NCBI GenBank assembly: GCA_002633005.1
Contig: NMRA01001160.1
Span: 6,115-36,262 of the forward strand
Length of the DNA: 30,148 nucleotides
DNA from: Phoronis australis
Lineage: Eukaryota; Phoronida; Phoronidae
Direction: 5' to 3'
The position numbers were made by a program, and so were the translations under genes. Positions 11,019 through 19,975 of the stretch are shown in pieces. Numbering within the stretch: the stretch's first letter is position 1; each line of letters opens with the position of its first letter. The notes beneath the pieces were generated by a model. That model was given only the letters and a program-made list of their open reading frames with translations, did not search any database and was not told the origin of the DNA.

Positions 11019-13278
11019 GTACTCCACGGTGGAGGGTAGTGAAGAAAAACTCGATTTCGCTTCATCAGAACTCAGCTGATGTGAGCAATTTTTAGGACGA
11101 TTTTGTGTTGGTTCAAGAATGTGAAAGTCAACTGGACAGCACATCGGCTTCCGCCTACCTAGATTATGATCACAGCTACTTTTTACCGGATGACAGCGAA
11201 AGCACTTTGATAAATTGTGTAAGGAAAAAGGATGAAATTATCGAGAGCATGGGCTCAAGAATTAGTGATCTAGAGGAAGAGCTCTCAGAGGTTAAGAATG
11301 AGTGTTCTGCATATAAACAAGAGCTACTCACAACTAGAAAATTTGGTCTAGAAATGAGGAAGTGGCAAAGGAAATATCGACTGGCAAAATTGGAGTTAGA
11401 AAAGAACAAACAAAAACTACAATCCCATGTATTTGGCTTGGATGGAATAAGAAACAAACCTGGGGCAATACATTTTTACACCGGCTTCAATGATTATAAT
11501 CATTTCATGGTCTTGTACAAGTTTTTACAGGAAGACATAAAACATTTAATTTATTGGGGATCATCACTCAAGAACCCAGACAACCCTGGTCCTCGAAAAA
11601 GAGCGCTTTCACCTCAAGATGAACTGTTCATGGTTTTGTGCCGGTTGAGAGTTGGATTGCTGGAGAAAGATCTTGCATACAGGTAATTAAACGAAATATT
11701 AAATTCTAGCTCAAGGTCAATTTGATGATGCACAATATTAATTGGACATTATCATTACAGGCATATGAAAACACCTCATTTCAATTGAGTGACTTTGTAT
11801 GGAAGGCTTGGCATTCCAATTTTTTGTTATGCAGTGTCTGTTATTTTCTTGTGACACTGGCGTTACTTTTCGATACTATCACTATTGCTAAGACTTGAAC
11901 AAAGTATCTTCTTCAACCAGCTACATGTATGATTTGGTGATGTGGTGGTAATAATCTATTGGTCTATTCACACCAAATTCATAGGCCATTGACATTGCCA
12001 CAACATTTCGGCTAGTAATTTCTACAGCCATTGTCAAGTCACAGTGGCAGATCTAGGATATCATAAGGGGGGCAACATTTTGTCTGGCAAGGCAAGGTTG
12101 CATGCAAGCTTCCAGTAGGGGGCTCGAATTTCGGAGAATGTGGTCCTTTACTAACAAAAGAAAAACGGGAAACCGGACCAACTAAGCCTGCATAATTTTT
12201 TAAATCTTGTTTCAACCACATGTTTGTTACTGGGGTTCATTAATCTCAATATTTCCTCACGCTTTTGCTGTTTTTTTTTGCGGCAGCCAGGGGGGCGCCC
12301 CCCTCCCAATTCCGCCTATTAGTCAGTGTTAGTGTTCTCAGAGCAAGCATGGGTAAATGGTATCCTCAGGTGACCTATGATGACAACTTCCTGTGCAAAG
12401 TAAACATAAAAAATTACTTTTTGCTGACCATAAGTGCACCATACACCTATGCTTTTTCTTCAAAGAATGCTGCAACACCTGGACATGGCTATATTAGCAG
12501 CAAATAAATCATGTAAATATAAATTATAGTAGGCTAAATGATGATGTAAATACACTAATACATTTTTAAAACCATGTTAACTTAAAAATATTTCTTAAAA
12601 CCTTTCCAGGTTTTCTATCAACTCATCAACAGCTTCGCGTACTTGCAAGACATACTTCGATTTGCTGCACCGTCGCTTCCGTGAGATACCCATATGGTTA
12701 CCCAAAGACATTACAGGTGAGTATATGCCGGAGTGTTTCAAACAGGAATATCCCAGTACACGTGTTATTCTTGACTGCACTGAGATATATATCGAAACTC
12801 CTTCTCACTTTCGTGTACAATCAGAAACGTACAGCTCATATAAGAGCCACAACACTGCCAAAGGACTTATTGGCATTTCCCCAAATGGGTTCATCACTCA
12901 CATAAGTGTCTTGGCTCCTGGAAGGGCAACTGACAAGGAAGTCACAGAAAAAAGCGGGTTAATCGAAGGTCTCGAGTCAGGAGCCTCGGTCATGGCTGAC
13001 CGAGGTCTTTTAATCGATGAGTATTTTGCTCAAAAACAAGTAAAGCATAATATACCTCCATTCTTAAATGGCAAAGACCAGTTGTCAGTCAGCGAGGAGG
13101 ACGAAACCAGACGAATTGCCAGACTACGTATCCATGTGGAGAGGGTAATCGAAAGAATCAAGAATTACAGAATACTGCAATTTTTTTTCCTAATAGCATG
13201 GCTTCGGAACTGAACAAAATATGGGTTATATGTAGTTACCTGGTAAACTTCACAAATGAAGGGATAGTTGGTACCTGA
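10741..13278 (+). CDS. ISL2EU transposase, THAP-coiled coil-DDE, 3 exons
   Basis: Exons are 10741-11018, 11096-11682 and 12610-13278, joined in compatible phases by GT-AG introns. From the ATG at 10741 the reconstructed protein is about 511 residues. An earlier in-frame ATG at 10699 would add 14; I prefer 10741 because the THAP finger then starts close to the N-terminus, as usual. Order: THAP zinc finger (about residues 14-90), coiled coil, helix-turn-helix, DDE_Tnp_4 catalytic core, then a conserved C-terminal tail. The enzyme should bind the element ends and catalyse cut-and-paste transposition in the nucleus. Two frame breaks are present. A run of six A at 10975-10980 needs one more A to reach the THAP ending CPTIFP. 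A run of eight T at 13181-13188 needs one more T to reach the tail PNSMASELNKIWVICSYLVN. Without these bases the protein is truncated. Confidence 0.85.
11096..11682 (+). other. Transposase exon 2: coiled coil and HTH
   Basis: The frame is open from the acceptor (TTTTTAG|GAC) to the donor CAG|GTAATT. A long charged heptad region (DLEEELSEVKNECSAYKQEL and onward) suggests dimerisation. It is followed by LSPQDELFMVLCRLRVGLLE, the start of the helix-turn-helix typical of DDE_Tnp_4 transposases. That motif continues into exon 3 as AYR-FSINSSTASR. Confidence 0.85.
12042..12321. mobile_element. Degenerate hAT-like MITE in transposase intron 2
   Basis: Intron 2 (11683-12609) contains a segment starting CAGTGGCAGATCTAGGAT followed by a G run. 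It ends with a C run and AATTCCGCC, the inverted form. Short elements with CAGTGGCGGATCYAGG...GGGGGG ends are a familiar hAT-derived class in invertebrates. The right end is poorly preserved and I found no clear 8-bp target duplication, so this call is tentative. The rest of the intron holds nothing recognisable. Confidence 0.35.
12610..13278 (+). other. Transposase exon 3: DDE catalytic core
   Basis: The exon starts after TTTCCAG and completes the helix-turn-helix. Likely catalytic acidic residues are the Asp in VILDCTE, the Asp in VMADRGLLID and the Glu in HVERVIERIKNYRIL. The intervening SYKSHNTAKGLIGISPNG and VLAPGRATDKEVTEKSG blocks are characteristic of the family. After the T8 run the frame shifts, and the conserved tail ends at TGA 13276-13278. 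Confidence 0.88.
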
Positions 13279-14506
13279 TATGGCACCTGAACTGACTATA
13301 ATGGAAAACATCGGTGTTCAACCACTCACTGACAGGTATTTTTTCACTTTTCAAAAATTAATATTAAAATCACTAAACATCCACATTTATCTACTGTAGT
13401 GTTTCTAGTACCTGTTTATGAAAACCAGTCTGTTGGTTAACTTGTGATTGGTCCATTTGCTTAAAGTGGTATTTGCATGCAAACCACTTGTCTGTAGTTC
13501 GAGTGTTAAACAGTAAACAGGCTGAAAGATGATGCAAGGAACGTCATTAGACAAAAGCTGCTTTTTATGAACCTTTGTTGTTGAGTTTATAAATGTACAT
13601 CAGAAGGGTCAATTTACAAGTTCCAGTGACAATATTGTAACGCAGGAGCATCTCAAAGTAATTTGGTTTTCGGAAAAACAATATAATTATACGTTTAATC
13701 CTGTAGGTGAACTAGATCACAAAACTTATATAAACAGAGTTAACACCACAGCATTAAGAGCAAACGGTCTGTTTATTATATACAGGTTTAACACAAATAT
13801 ATCTCATATTGCACTCAAATGTGCCTCATACCTGGCTCCCAACATGGACAAGCAGCATCAGACATAAGAATACATTAAAACACACTTCTGGGATATCGAA
13901 TTTTCAGATTATATAGATTTAAACAATCTGGCAAAATCTCTTAAATGGTATCTCATAAAACAACAGCAATACACAGCACCAAAATATACCCATATATAAG
14001 GGTGTCTATCACTGTCAAAAAGTCACAAAGCGCTGAATGAAAAGGATGGAAATCAAAATGGCTTGTCTAGTTACCAGTTTCTTTATATCCCTTACAAGTT
14101 TAACGAATACAGACGCTGGCACAGAAAAGTGACTTGAAAATGATAAATGTGATGCCGAGGTTACAACTAGCGAAAATATTCCAGTTTCCACAACATTTTG
14201 TGGAGGAAATGTGAGCTTAACTTTAAAACAAATGCAAAGTCGGAATCTGTCACATTCCCAAAGAGTCCTCATAGGGTTAACAAGACACAACCGCCGATGC
14301 GAAAAATTACAAGGCAGCAAAGTCAATAAACCCTTCAAAAAAACAAAAAGAAATGCCATGTTATTCTCAGCAAAAATACACCAGTTAATTTTCAGTGATC
14401 CTACAAGCAGTTTGACCACAAAGAAGCAGGTCCTAAAATGAATACAAAAACAATGAAATTGGAAATATGTGGCACACAAGTGCACTTGTAATACATAAGC
14501 TCAATC
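13279..14506. other. Convergent intergenic region of the transposon
   Basis: It separates the stop codons of the two convergent transposon genes. No coding segment is recognised; the long - frame at 14015-14485 shows no family features. A TTTATT (13772-13777) could serve as an AATAAA signal for the - strand gene but is about 730 bases past its stop. No clear poly(A) signal was seen close to the transposase stop. Confidence 0.45.
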
Positions 14507-14651
14507 TCAACATCTGTACTTGTACTTCTCAGAGTTCGGATACAATTTTGCACCATCCCTTACTCTGTTGGTCAGCAACTCTGGCACAACACCATACTCG
14601 TAAAAATGTTTCATAAGCTTACTATCATAAAAATCTTGGTCAAAAAACCCG
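14507..14651 (-). other. Nuclease gene exon: C-terminal tail
   Basis: The frame reads FFDQDFYDSKLMKHFYEYGV then VPELLTNRVRDGAKLYPNSE, ending at TGA 14509-14507. FD-x-x-F-x-x-x-L...F...V-x-PELL-T is the usual C-terminal pattern after the YqaJ core. The only plausible intron before it (14652-14699) is 48 bases, GTAAGT to ATTCAG, and joins one base out of frame. A homopolymer error in the run at 14642-14647 or a different splice could account for that. Confidence 0.55.
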
Positions 14652-14699
14652 CTGAATGAAAATTTGACCAATGACACATGGTAACATTAAAACACTTAC

Positions 14700-15259
14700 A
14701 TTAAAAACGACAAAGTCACACCACTTGCGACCTGTTACACCCATCTGCATCTGTATTTGAGTGTAAAAGTGATGACTGATGTTTAAATTCAATGACTTCG
14801 GGGGCTCCAATTTTTTCGTGTCAATTTCCACACCCACATGAAACCAATGCATTTCAGATGTTTGAAGGACATCACTGCTTTGTTCCTTGTCAATTAAGTA
14901 AAATGACTTTCGGCTGTCTTGCAGTAACAGTAGAGGCTTCCCAGCCTCATCATAGGGACACTTCACCTCAATGTTCCACTCTTGTCCTTCCAATGAGGCT
15001 ATCCCATCTACAGTAGCTCCAAGGAACTGGTGATCTTTACTGATGACAAAACCGCTATCTTTTATTTGGACATCTCGTCCGCCCAACTCATGCAGTGTCT
15101 GATAAACAGTCATGGCCAGCTTTTAGTATTGAACACCATGTTCACAGGCCTTTACGGTGATATGTGGCCCATACTGCATCACCTTCCTTATCATGACATC
15201 TGGAGGTGTGCTTGCCCGTTGCTTCAATATAGCACCGGCTATTGATGCTGTGATTTTGC
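14700..15259 (-). other. Nuclease gene exon: YqaJ catalytic core
   Basis: The exon starts KITASIAGAIL after TTTTTAG. Catalytic features of the PD-(D/E)XK fold are visible: Asp in FLGATVDGIASL, and Glu and Lys in NIEVKCPYDEAG. The later FYTQIQMQMGVTGRKWCDFV holds the QxQxQM motif of YqaJ and lambda exonuclease. All these residues are intact. The TAA at 15123-15125 lies upstream of them, at a position where YqaJ proteins commonly have Glu (EHGVQY-x-KLAM), so a single G-to-T change would explain it. The donor is AAT|GTAAGT. Confidence 0.85.
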
Positions 15260-15948
15260 CTAAAAAGGAATGAGACTTCTTAGTACAGAATACATTTTCC
15301 TGTTTTGAAAAACCTGGCCACTAAGTCAATTAAAATCTTTTTAAAAATTGCAACTAATTTTTGTCAAAAGAAAATGGACAAAATCATGTCACAGGTCAAC
15401 GTTCTCAGTAACTTTACAAATAGGATATTGTGCAGATTACATCCATTAGGACGCATCATGGTGTGTCACTTTAAGTCGTAATTAAGTGAAAAGTATCTGA
15501 GAACAGAATTGACCATCATGATGCAGAAATGGCAGTGTGAGCCTAAGTCATGTTCTGAGCACAAAATGGCAAGGAAATTGATTGACCATTGCCACAGGCA
15601 ATAACTAGTTACCAGTTATATTCCAAGTCCAGAAGAACAAAGTGACAGTAGCTTCATTGCAACAATTCTTTAGAATGAATTTTGCTTACTGTTAAGGCTA
15701 GTTTAAACTACCTTTAAAGCCCTTCAGATGTTTGTTATTTTAAATGTGTCGACTACCCATAAAATCTTAGCAATGACAAACAATCACCACGAAACTTGAA
15801 GAAGAGTTTTGGTGCCACAAAATTCATAACACTTTGTTACATTTTGTACTTTAATAATAACTTGATAAGACAAATGTAGGTGTAAGAATTAGAGAATTCC
15901 AACCATCAGGATTAGTGAGTCAACCTGCTTAGAGTTTATGTTACATAC

Positions 15949-16108
15949 CTTTACGGTGTTTGAACCATTCCTCATCTTGAGATTGTCCTCTTGTGTTTCT
16001 CTCTATGTCATCAACTTCAGCTTGTGAGAGAACCTTGATCTGTGCCATGAACGATGTACATATGTCCCGAAACTCTTCACTTTCAATGTTCTCCGGCAGC
16101 AATGGAAC
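15949..16108 (-). other. Nuclease gene exon: YqaJ N-terminal helix region
   Basis: The exon runs from TTTGCAG to AAAG|GTATGT. It contains VLSQAEVDDIERNTRGQSQD then EEWFKHRKG. The IExxTRGQS...W...R pattern opens YqaJ domains, and the following GKITAS is completed across the splice. Confidence 0.8.
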
Positions 16109-16313
16109 CTGCAAAAATTTCATTAATCAACTTTGGAAACCAAGTAACGGAACAAAGCAAGTGTTTTGCTTTGTGGCACTGAACACTGATGAATAGCCAA
16201 AGTACATATACACGTACTACAAGGGCATGAGCCATTCAACTACAGTACAGAAACACGCCTACAATTCAAGCATCTATCCAAGAGAAGATTGGTTTTAAAC
16301 ACGTTGTTCTTAC

Positions 16314-16418
16314 TTCTGAATATGGTACGACTGGTGACTCCTGTACAGTGTGGTCCATATCTTCTGGAACTGGAGTTGGGTTGGACTGCACCTCGCTTAA
16401 TTTAGCCAAGTTTGTCAC
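16314..16418 (-). other. Nuclease gene exon: acidic linker
   Basis: A 35-codon exon (VTNLAKLSEVQSNPTPVPED and onward) lies between TTATAG and GTAAGA, in phase 0 at both ends. It is rich in Pro, Glu and Asp and is probably a flexible linker between the SWIM and nuclease parts. Confidence 0.65.
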
Positions 16419-16642
16419 CTATAAGATAAAGTGTGAAATTCGAATAAAATTTGCAGTATACGACACAGTAAGAGAATAAGAAAAATTAAAAATAATTGCA
16501 GGCGGTCTGATACACGTTGTACCAGACGTGCGCAGGCCTCGCATGTGGGCCCATTGCACTGATCATCTGGAACCACTTTTATGCTTTATTAATATATGGT
16601 CAAAACCGAGCTGAGGAGCTAGAAACCTGGCTCAAGGGTTTA

Positions 16643-16718
16643 GCAGTGTGGCCTGGTGGGACTTGAACCCACGACCTCGAGTAAAGAAAGCGGGCACTTA
16701 TCAACCAGGCCACACTGC
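16643..16718 (-). ncRNA. tRNA-like Pol III unit (SINE head or tRNA pseudogene)
   Basis: Read on the - strand, TGGTTGATAAG (16707-16698) matches the Pol III A box TRGYNNANNNG fully. GGTTCAAGTCC (16669-16659) matches the B box at 10 of 11 positions. A T-arm GTGGG...CCCAC is present. The ends form a 15-bp perfect stem, GCAGTGTGGCCTGGT with ACCAGGCCACACTGC, longer than a 7-bp tRNA acceptor. The anticodon arm does not fold normally, so it is probably a tRNA-derived SINE head or a pseudogene. It lies in the nuclease intron 16419-16853. The same intron has a hairpin at 16505-16527 (GTCTGATAC...GTACCAGAC). Confidence 0.55.
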
Positions 16719-16853
16719 CTCCTCAAGTAAGAGAACGCAAAACACAAGAATATGAAGGCCAATAAGTGAATGATAACCAAACAATAGTAAAGCAACAAAT
16801 TGTTTAGCATTATGTAGTGATGCCTCCAAACAGTTGTTAGGTGACACACTTAC

Positions 16854-17560
16854 TCGGTCTAGCAACTTCGTCCACACTGGCTGATATGGCTCCAAATTTC
16901 TTCCCAGTTCCTGAAGTCGAGCTGTTGGTAAGGACTGTTTACTTGGAGCAAGGCACTTGTAATCTTTTCTTTTTTTGAATTTGCAATTGTTTTTTCTGAG
17001 TCCTTTCCATCCACATAGTTGACAAATACCAAGTCTGAGAATTTTTCAGACACCTTGACACAACTCTTCCTTAGGACCCATGCTCGCTCCTGGGATGTGC
17101 ACGCAATGTCCTCAGGAATAGTTGGCAACTAAATAAGAGGGTAGCAACATGCTTGCAAAAACCCTTTGCTCCAGCAACGCACTTGCATTTTGCATCGGCA
17201 CCACATCCTTGAATTTCACCAACTACGGAGTACTTTTTTGACGAGTAACTTGCGCTGACCACTCCTTTAAACTGCACGCTATCATGGTCTTGTTTTAATA
17301 GCAACTTCTCTACTTTTTGACACCTACTCATCCTGAATCCACTCTGCCGATGTTTTTCTGTCCTGCCCCCAAGATGACCATATATGAAGCTATGAGTGAA
17401 CGTAGAAGGCAGAACATCTAACATTGATGTCCATCCAGCATTAATGCTTATTCCCTCATGGAGGATGCTTGCCTTGTTTTTTGTACCCTTCGGTCGCCGG
17501 TTCTCATCGGGATTCACTATCTTGTTGCACCTGTCTTTATCATTGAAGTAATGATAACAT
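16854..17560 (-). other. Nuclease gene exon: SWIM zinc finger
   Basis: The exon begins after GCTCTTTCAG (CYHYFNDKDRCNKIVNPDEN). It includes the SWIM motif C-x-C-x7-C-x-H in AKCKCVAGAKGFCKHVATLL, a zinc-binding module for DNA or protein contacts. It ends LEPYQPVWTKLLDR at a perfect donor, CGA|GTAAGT. Two single-base losses shift the frame: near 17124 (FSC then PTIPEDIACTSQERAW) and in the run of seven A on the coding strand (T7 at 16970-16976), after which DYKCLAPSKQSLPTARLQEL resumes. Restoring one base at each makes the exon length agree with both splice phases. Confidence 0.8.
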
Positions 17561-18093
17561 CTGAAAGAGCACAACATCATTTAATTACATTTGATGAATT
17601 TGCAATCAAAATTAAGCAGATTGTTAAACCAGTATAGTTCCGTAGCATCCCTTGGTTAACACAAAAATAAAAACACAACTGTACATTCAGTTGGATAGCT
17701 TCTGACACTTCCAAATTTTCGATTGATCACCTGGGCTATAGACAATGATGCTATCCAACAGAAAATTACTTTGTGTTATTAATCAAAACTGTGAAAAAGG
17801 TACATGTATATTAAGCATTACACAGGTGGAAAGTGCCACACCCACTTCCTTCAGATACAACATAAATGTCAAAAGGAAGCTGCACTTAGAGCTATTTGAG
17901 GGCGTTGCCCCAAAATGAATAAAGTTGGAAGTTACTGTCTACGGTGGGAACACTCATTAAAATCATGTGATCATACCTCCCAGAACAGAAGTAGATCGAC
18001 GCCATTTGCAATTCTGCCATCAGTCAGAAACAAATGTTTTGTTTGATGACCATATAGTATTAAACAAAAAACAGCATGAAAACAATGACAAAC

Positions 18094-18254
18094 CTCTCTA
18101 TCAGTGCCTGTCGTTTCAACCCAGAAACCGTAGCCCCTCGACACTGCAACCACCGTTTCAGCTCAGCGACAGTACAAACTTCAAACGTTCCCGAAATGTG
18201 TGCCCCTGGAGGCCAATCCATCACTGGATTACCAGTGGATACCACAGTTGTAGT
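18094..18254 (-). other. Nuclease gene exon: SAP domain
   Basis: After TTTTACCAG the exon reads [20 protein letters not shown] and then [20 protein letters not shown] with RQALIER. This is the helix-extended loop-helix pattern of a SAP DNA-binding domain. The donor is GAGAG|GTTTGT in phase 2, and the next exon completes an Arg codon. The next intron covers 17561-18093. Confidence 0.75.
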
Positions 18255-18529
18255 CTGGTAAAATCTACAATAAAGTGAAGTTCAAAATCAATCAGAAACC
18301 TATCCAATGAGAAGTGAGCAAGTAAGCATTCTCTTTTTGGACAGAGACCACTCCAACTAAAAGTAGTGTCATAAAGTTGGAGGAATATGTGAGTGGTTAA
18401 AAGTGTTCATTGTTCATCGTTGTATTCTTTGATGATGGTAAAAACGAGATACGTTATATACTAGAATATTGTAAATTAGTTAAGCATAGCGTTTCCAGTG
18501 TGAACAGGATCCTTCTCACCTATACATCC

Positions 18530-18798
18530 ATGAAACCAAATGCTTTCTGCACTCGTTTTGCTGAACACAAAAAACTAGATAAAACCAATTAGTTTCATAC
18601 TTTCATTTGGTCACACCATCAATATCTACAACACTCTCCAGGAGGAACACTGGCACAAGATCAAAAAGGCCATTAACAAACAGNTTGACAGCCCGACCAT
18701 GGACAACAATTCCTTCCATTTATGACAAGGTGTTACTTCCGGTTCCACAACGGCAGGAAGATCAGTCACATGATCAAAGGCTTGAGCTGCATGATTGA
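18530..18798 (+). pseudogene. Degraded GIY-YIG fragment, Penelope-like retroelement
   Basis: Pieces in different + frames resemble the C-terminal GIY-YIG endonuclease of Penelope-like elements. They are CTRFAEHKKLDKTN, then HTINIYNTLQEEHWHKIKKA with INKQ and DSPTMDNNSF, then PSIYDKVLLPVPQRQ. The order TR-x-x-EH ... EEHW-x-K-x-KKAI ... PTM(N)x(D) ... LP-x-IYD-x-LL is what that domain's tail shows. Frameshifts and a stop separate the pieces. The N at 18684 sits in a codon without disturbing the frame, so it is an ambiguous base rather than a gap. The - strand is also open here, which keeps confidence moderate. Confidence 0.4.
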
Positions 18799-19554
18799 AG
18801 CATTATACAAAATACTAGCTTATAGTCTTTTAGTAAGTAACTTTTCTCGTTTTTACCAATATGTGAATGGTTAATCAATCAATTAAAAAAACAACAACAA
18901 AGTTTAACAGTTTACATTATTTTTTATGTGTGATCTGCTTTAGTACCGCAAACATTTTTCAACCTGAACCCAATATGATTAGAGAGAAATTGAAGTTACT
19001 TGGGCTATTCTAAGTTGATGCATATGCAATCTTGAGTTTAAGCAAAATTCCAAGTACAAGCATAGCTATCCTAGGTTTATGGTTTACGATTGTTAAACTG
19101 AACGGGCCATTAGATATACCTACCAACACCCTGACCAGAGGTACAAGATCTTGTATTGTGTTTATAAAATTTCCTAACCAAGCTATTTATAACACGTTTT
19201 AGCATGATGAGTAGGATAATTTCGCCTTGTAAATCTCTTCGTAGGTCAACGACAAGAAGCACGGGAAATGTTTGAGTCTGATTCTAGTCAATGTGACTAA
19301 GCATTACATGCGTGTACATACCTCACCAGATGATATTTTCAAGCAATAAGCGAGTACCACTTCGTGCGACGTTCGATGAATCAGTACCTAGTAGCTCAGA
19401 ACTTCACGTTATCAGATTTAGAGACAGCAGCGTAGTTTAATGCACCCAAATTACACGTCGTGCAAACCAGTCGGCCCTCCTGTTTACCATCAACAATCCC
19501 AGTAGCCTTTGCGCACCCTAATTTCCGGACATGCGCAATCGTTAAATCGATTCG
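18799..19554. other. Right internal region of the transposon
   Basis: The missing first exon of the nuclease gene should lie here or in 18255-18529. A good - strand donor, GGTGAG|GTATGT, occurs at 19321-19320, preceded by an open stretch (HEVVLAYCLKISSGE) in a compatible phase. No start codon was found in that frame. No other coding signal is recognised. Confidence 0.3.
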
Positions 19555-19568
19555 GTTGCAACTCCGCT
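19555..19568 (-). repeat. Right terminal inverted repeat of ISL2EU
   Basis: GTTGCAACTCCGCT, the exact complement of the left end, followed by ATTG. Similarity to the left end stops after 14 bases inside the element. Confidence 0.88.
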
Positions 19569-19572
19569 ATTG

Positions 19573-19973
19573 AGCTGCCATCCGCATGGCTCTGGCTCAA
19601 TCATATGCGCTATATATGCCGGTCATACAGCAGCAGAAGCGTGCAGAGGCATAGTGATGCTGGGTGTAAGTTCTTTCTTCTTTTATACTCTCAAAACCGG
19701 GAATTCTTGTAAGTTCGGTCAAGCTCTTATTTTTGGTTTAAAACACAAGTTATTAAATATATTAAGTAAATACTCATTACAATACAATACAATAACTGGG
19801 ATAAAAGAGTAATCCAGTCTTCTATTTGAGCTAAAAATGCAATTCGTTGTTTCAGAATGTCATGTAACATTATCATCAACTGTCGATTCTGAGACAATTG
19901 TTCGATTATCCTCCTAAATAATGTCAAATTGCCGAAAACGGGTGAATAATCATTCAAAGTCAGGTACTGGACT
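19573..19973. other. Spacer with weak open frame
   Basis: On the - strand from 19957 an open frame reads MNDYSPVFGNL then FRRIIEQLSQNRQLMIMLHD, an amphipathic helix-like composition. No good splice donor or family match supports it as an exon. It lies between two mobile elements. Confidence 0.2.
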
Positions 19974-19975
19974 TA

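Larger units (their letters stand above)
14507..18254 (-). pseudogene. ISL2EU second protein: SAP-SWIM-YqaJ nuclease, 6+ exons
   Basis: Exons on the - strand, in order: 18254-18094 (SAP), 17560-16854 (SWIM and linker), 16418-16314, 16108-15949, 15259-14700 (nuclease core) and 14651-14507 (tail). All but the last junction agree in phase and have canonical splice ends. About 610 residues are recovered; the first exon with the start codon was not found. YqaJ nucleases are lambda-exonuclease-like enzymes of the PD-(D/E)XK fold that resect DNA ends, and a host-like role in processing transposition breaks is inferred. Defects: a TAA at 15123-15125 (HGVQY*KLAM), a one-base loss near 17124, a one-base loss in the T7 run 16970-16976, and an unresolved frame offset at the last junction. 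I call it a pseudogene because of the stop, although some frame breaks may be sequencing errors. Confidence 0.8.
10660..19568. mobile_element. ISL2EU-type DNA transposon, ~8.9 kb
   Basis: The element is bounded by perfect 14-bp terminal inverted repeats: AGCGGAGTTGCAAC at the left and its complement at the right. Both ends are flanked by AT (10658-10659 and 19569-19570), within CA-AT...AT-TG, so the empty site would read CAATTG. It holds a THAP/DDE transposase on + and a SAP-SWIM-YqaJ nuclease on -, facing each other. A transposase plus YqaJ-type nuclease, short inverted repeats and a 2-bp AT duplication are the recognised hallmarks of ISL2EU elements. Both genes are interrupted by introns with canonical ends. 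Later insertions (hAT-like MITE, tRNA-like unit, GIY-YIG fragment) and several frame breaks suggest it is no longer active. Confidence 0.88.

Noticed and set aside
13279-14506. 156-codon - strand frame (14015-14485) as a third transposon gene
   Set aside because: The composition is rich in Phe, Leu, Cys and Val with no domain, consistent with translation of an AT-rich antisense strand. ISL2EU elements are known for two genes.
16640-16895. - strand frames ending VVGSSPTRPHC as a small protein
   Set aside because: The peptide is the typical chance translation of a tRNA-like B-box region. The EPYQPVWTKLLDR part belongs to the nuclease exon that ends at 16854.
18607-18798. - strand frame NHAAQAFDHVTDLPAVVEPE... 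as the missing first exon of the nuclease
   Set aside because: It has an upstream stop, no start codon, and no good donor. Ordered GIY-YIG-like pieces on the + strand explain the segment better.
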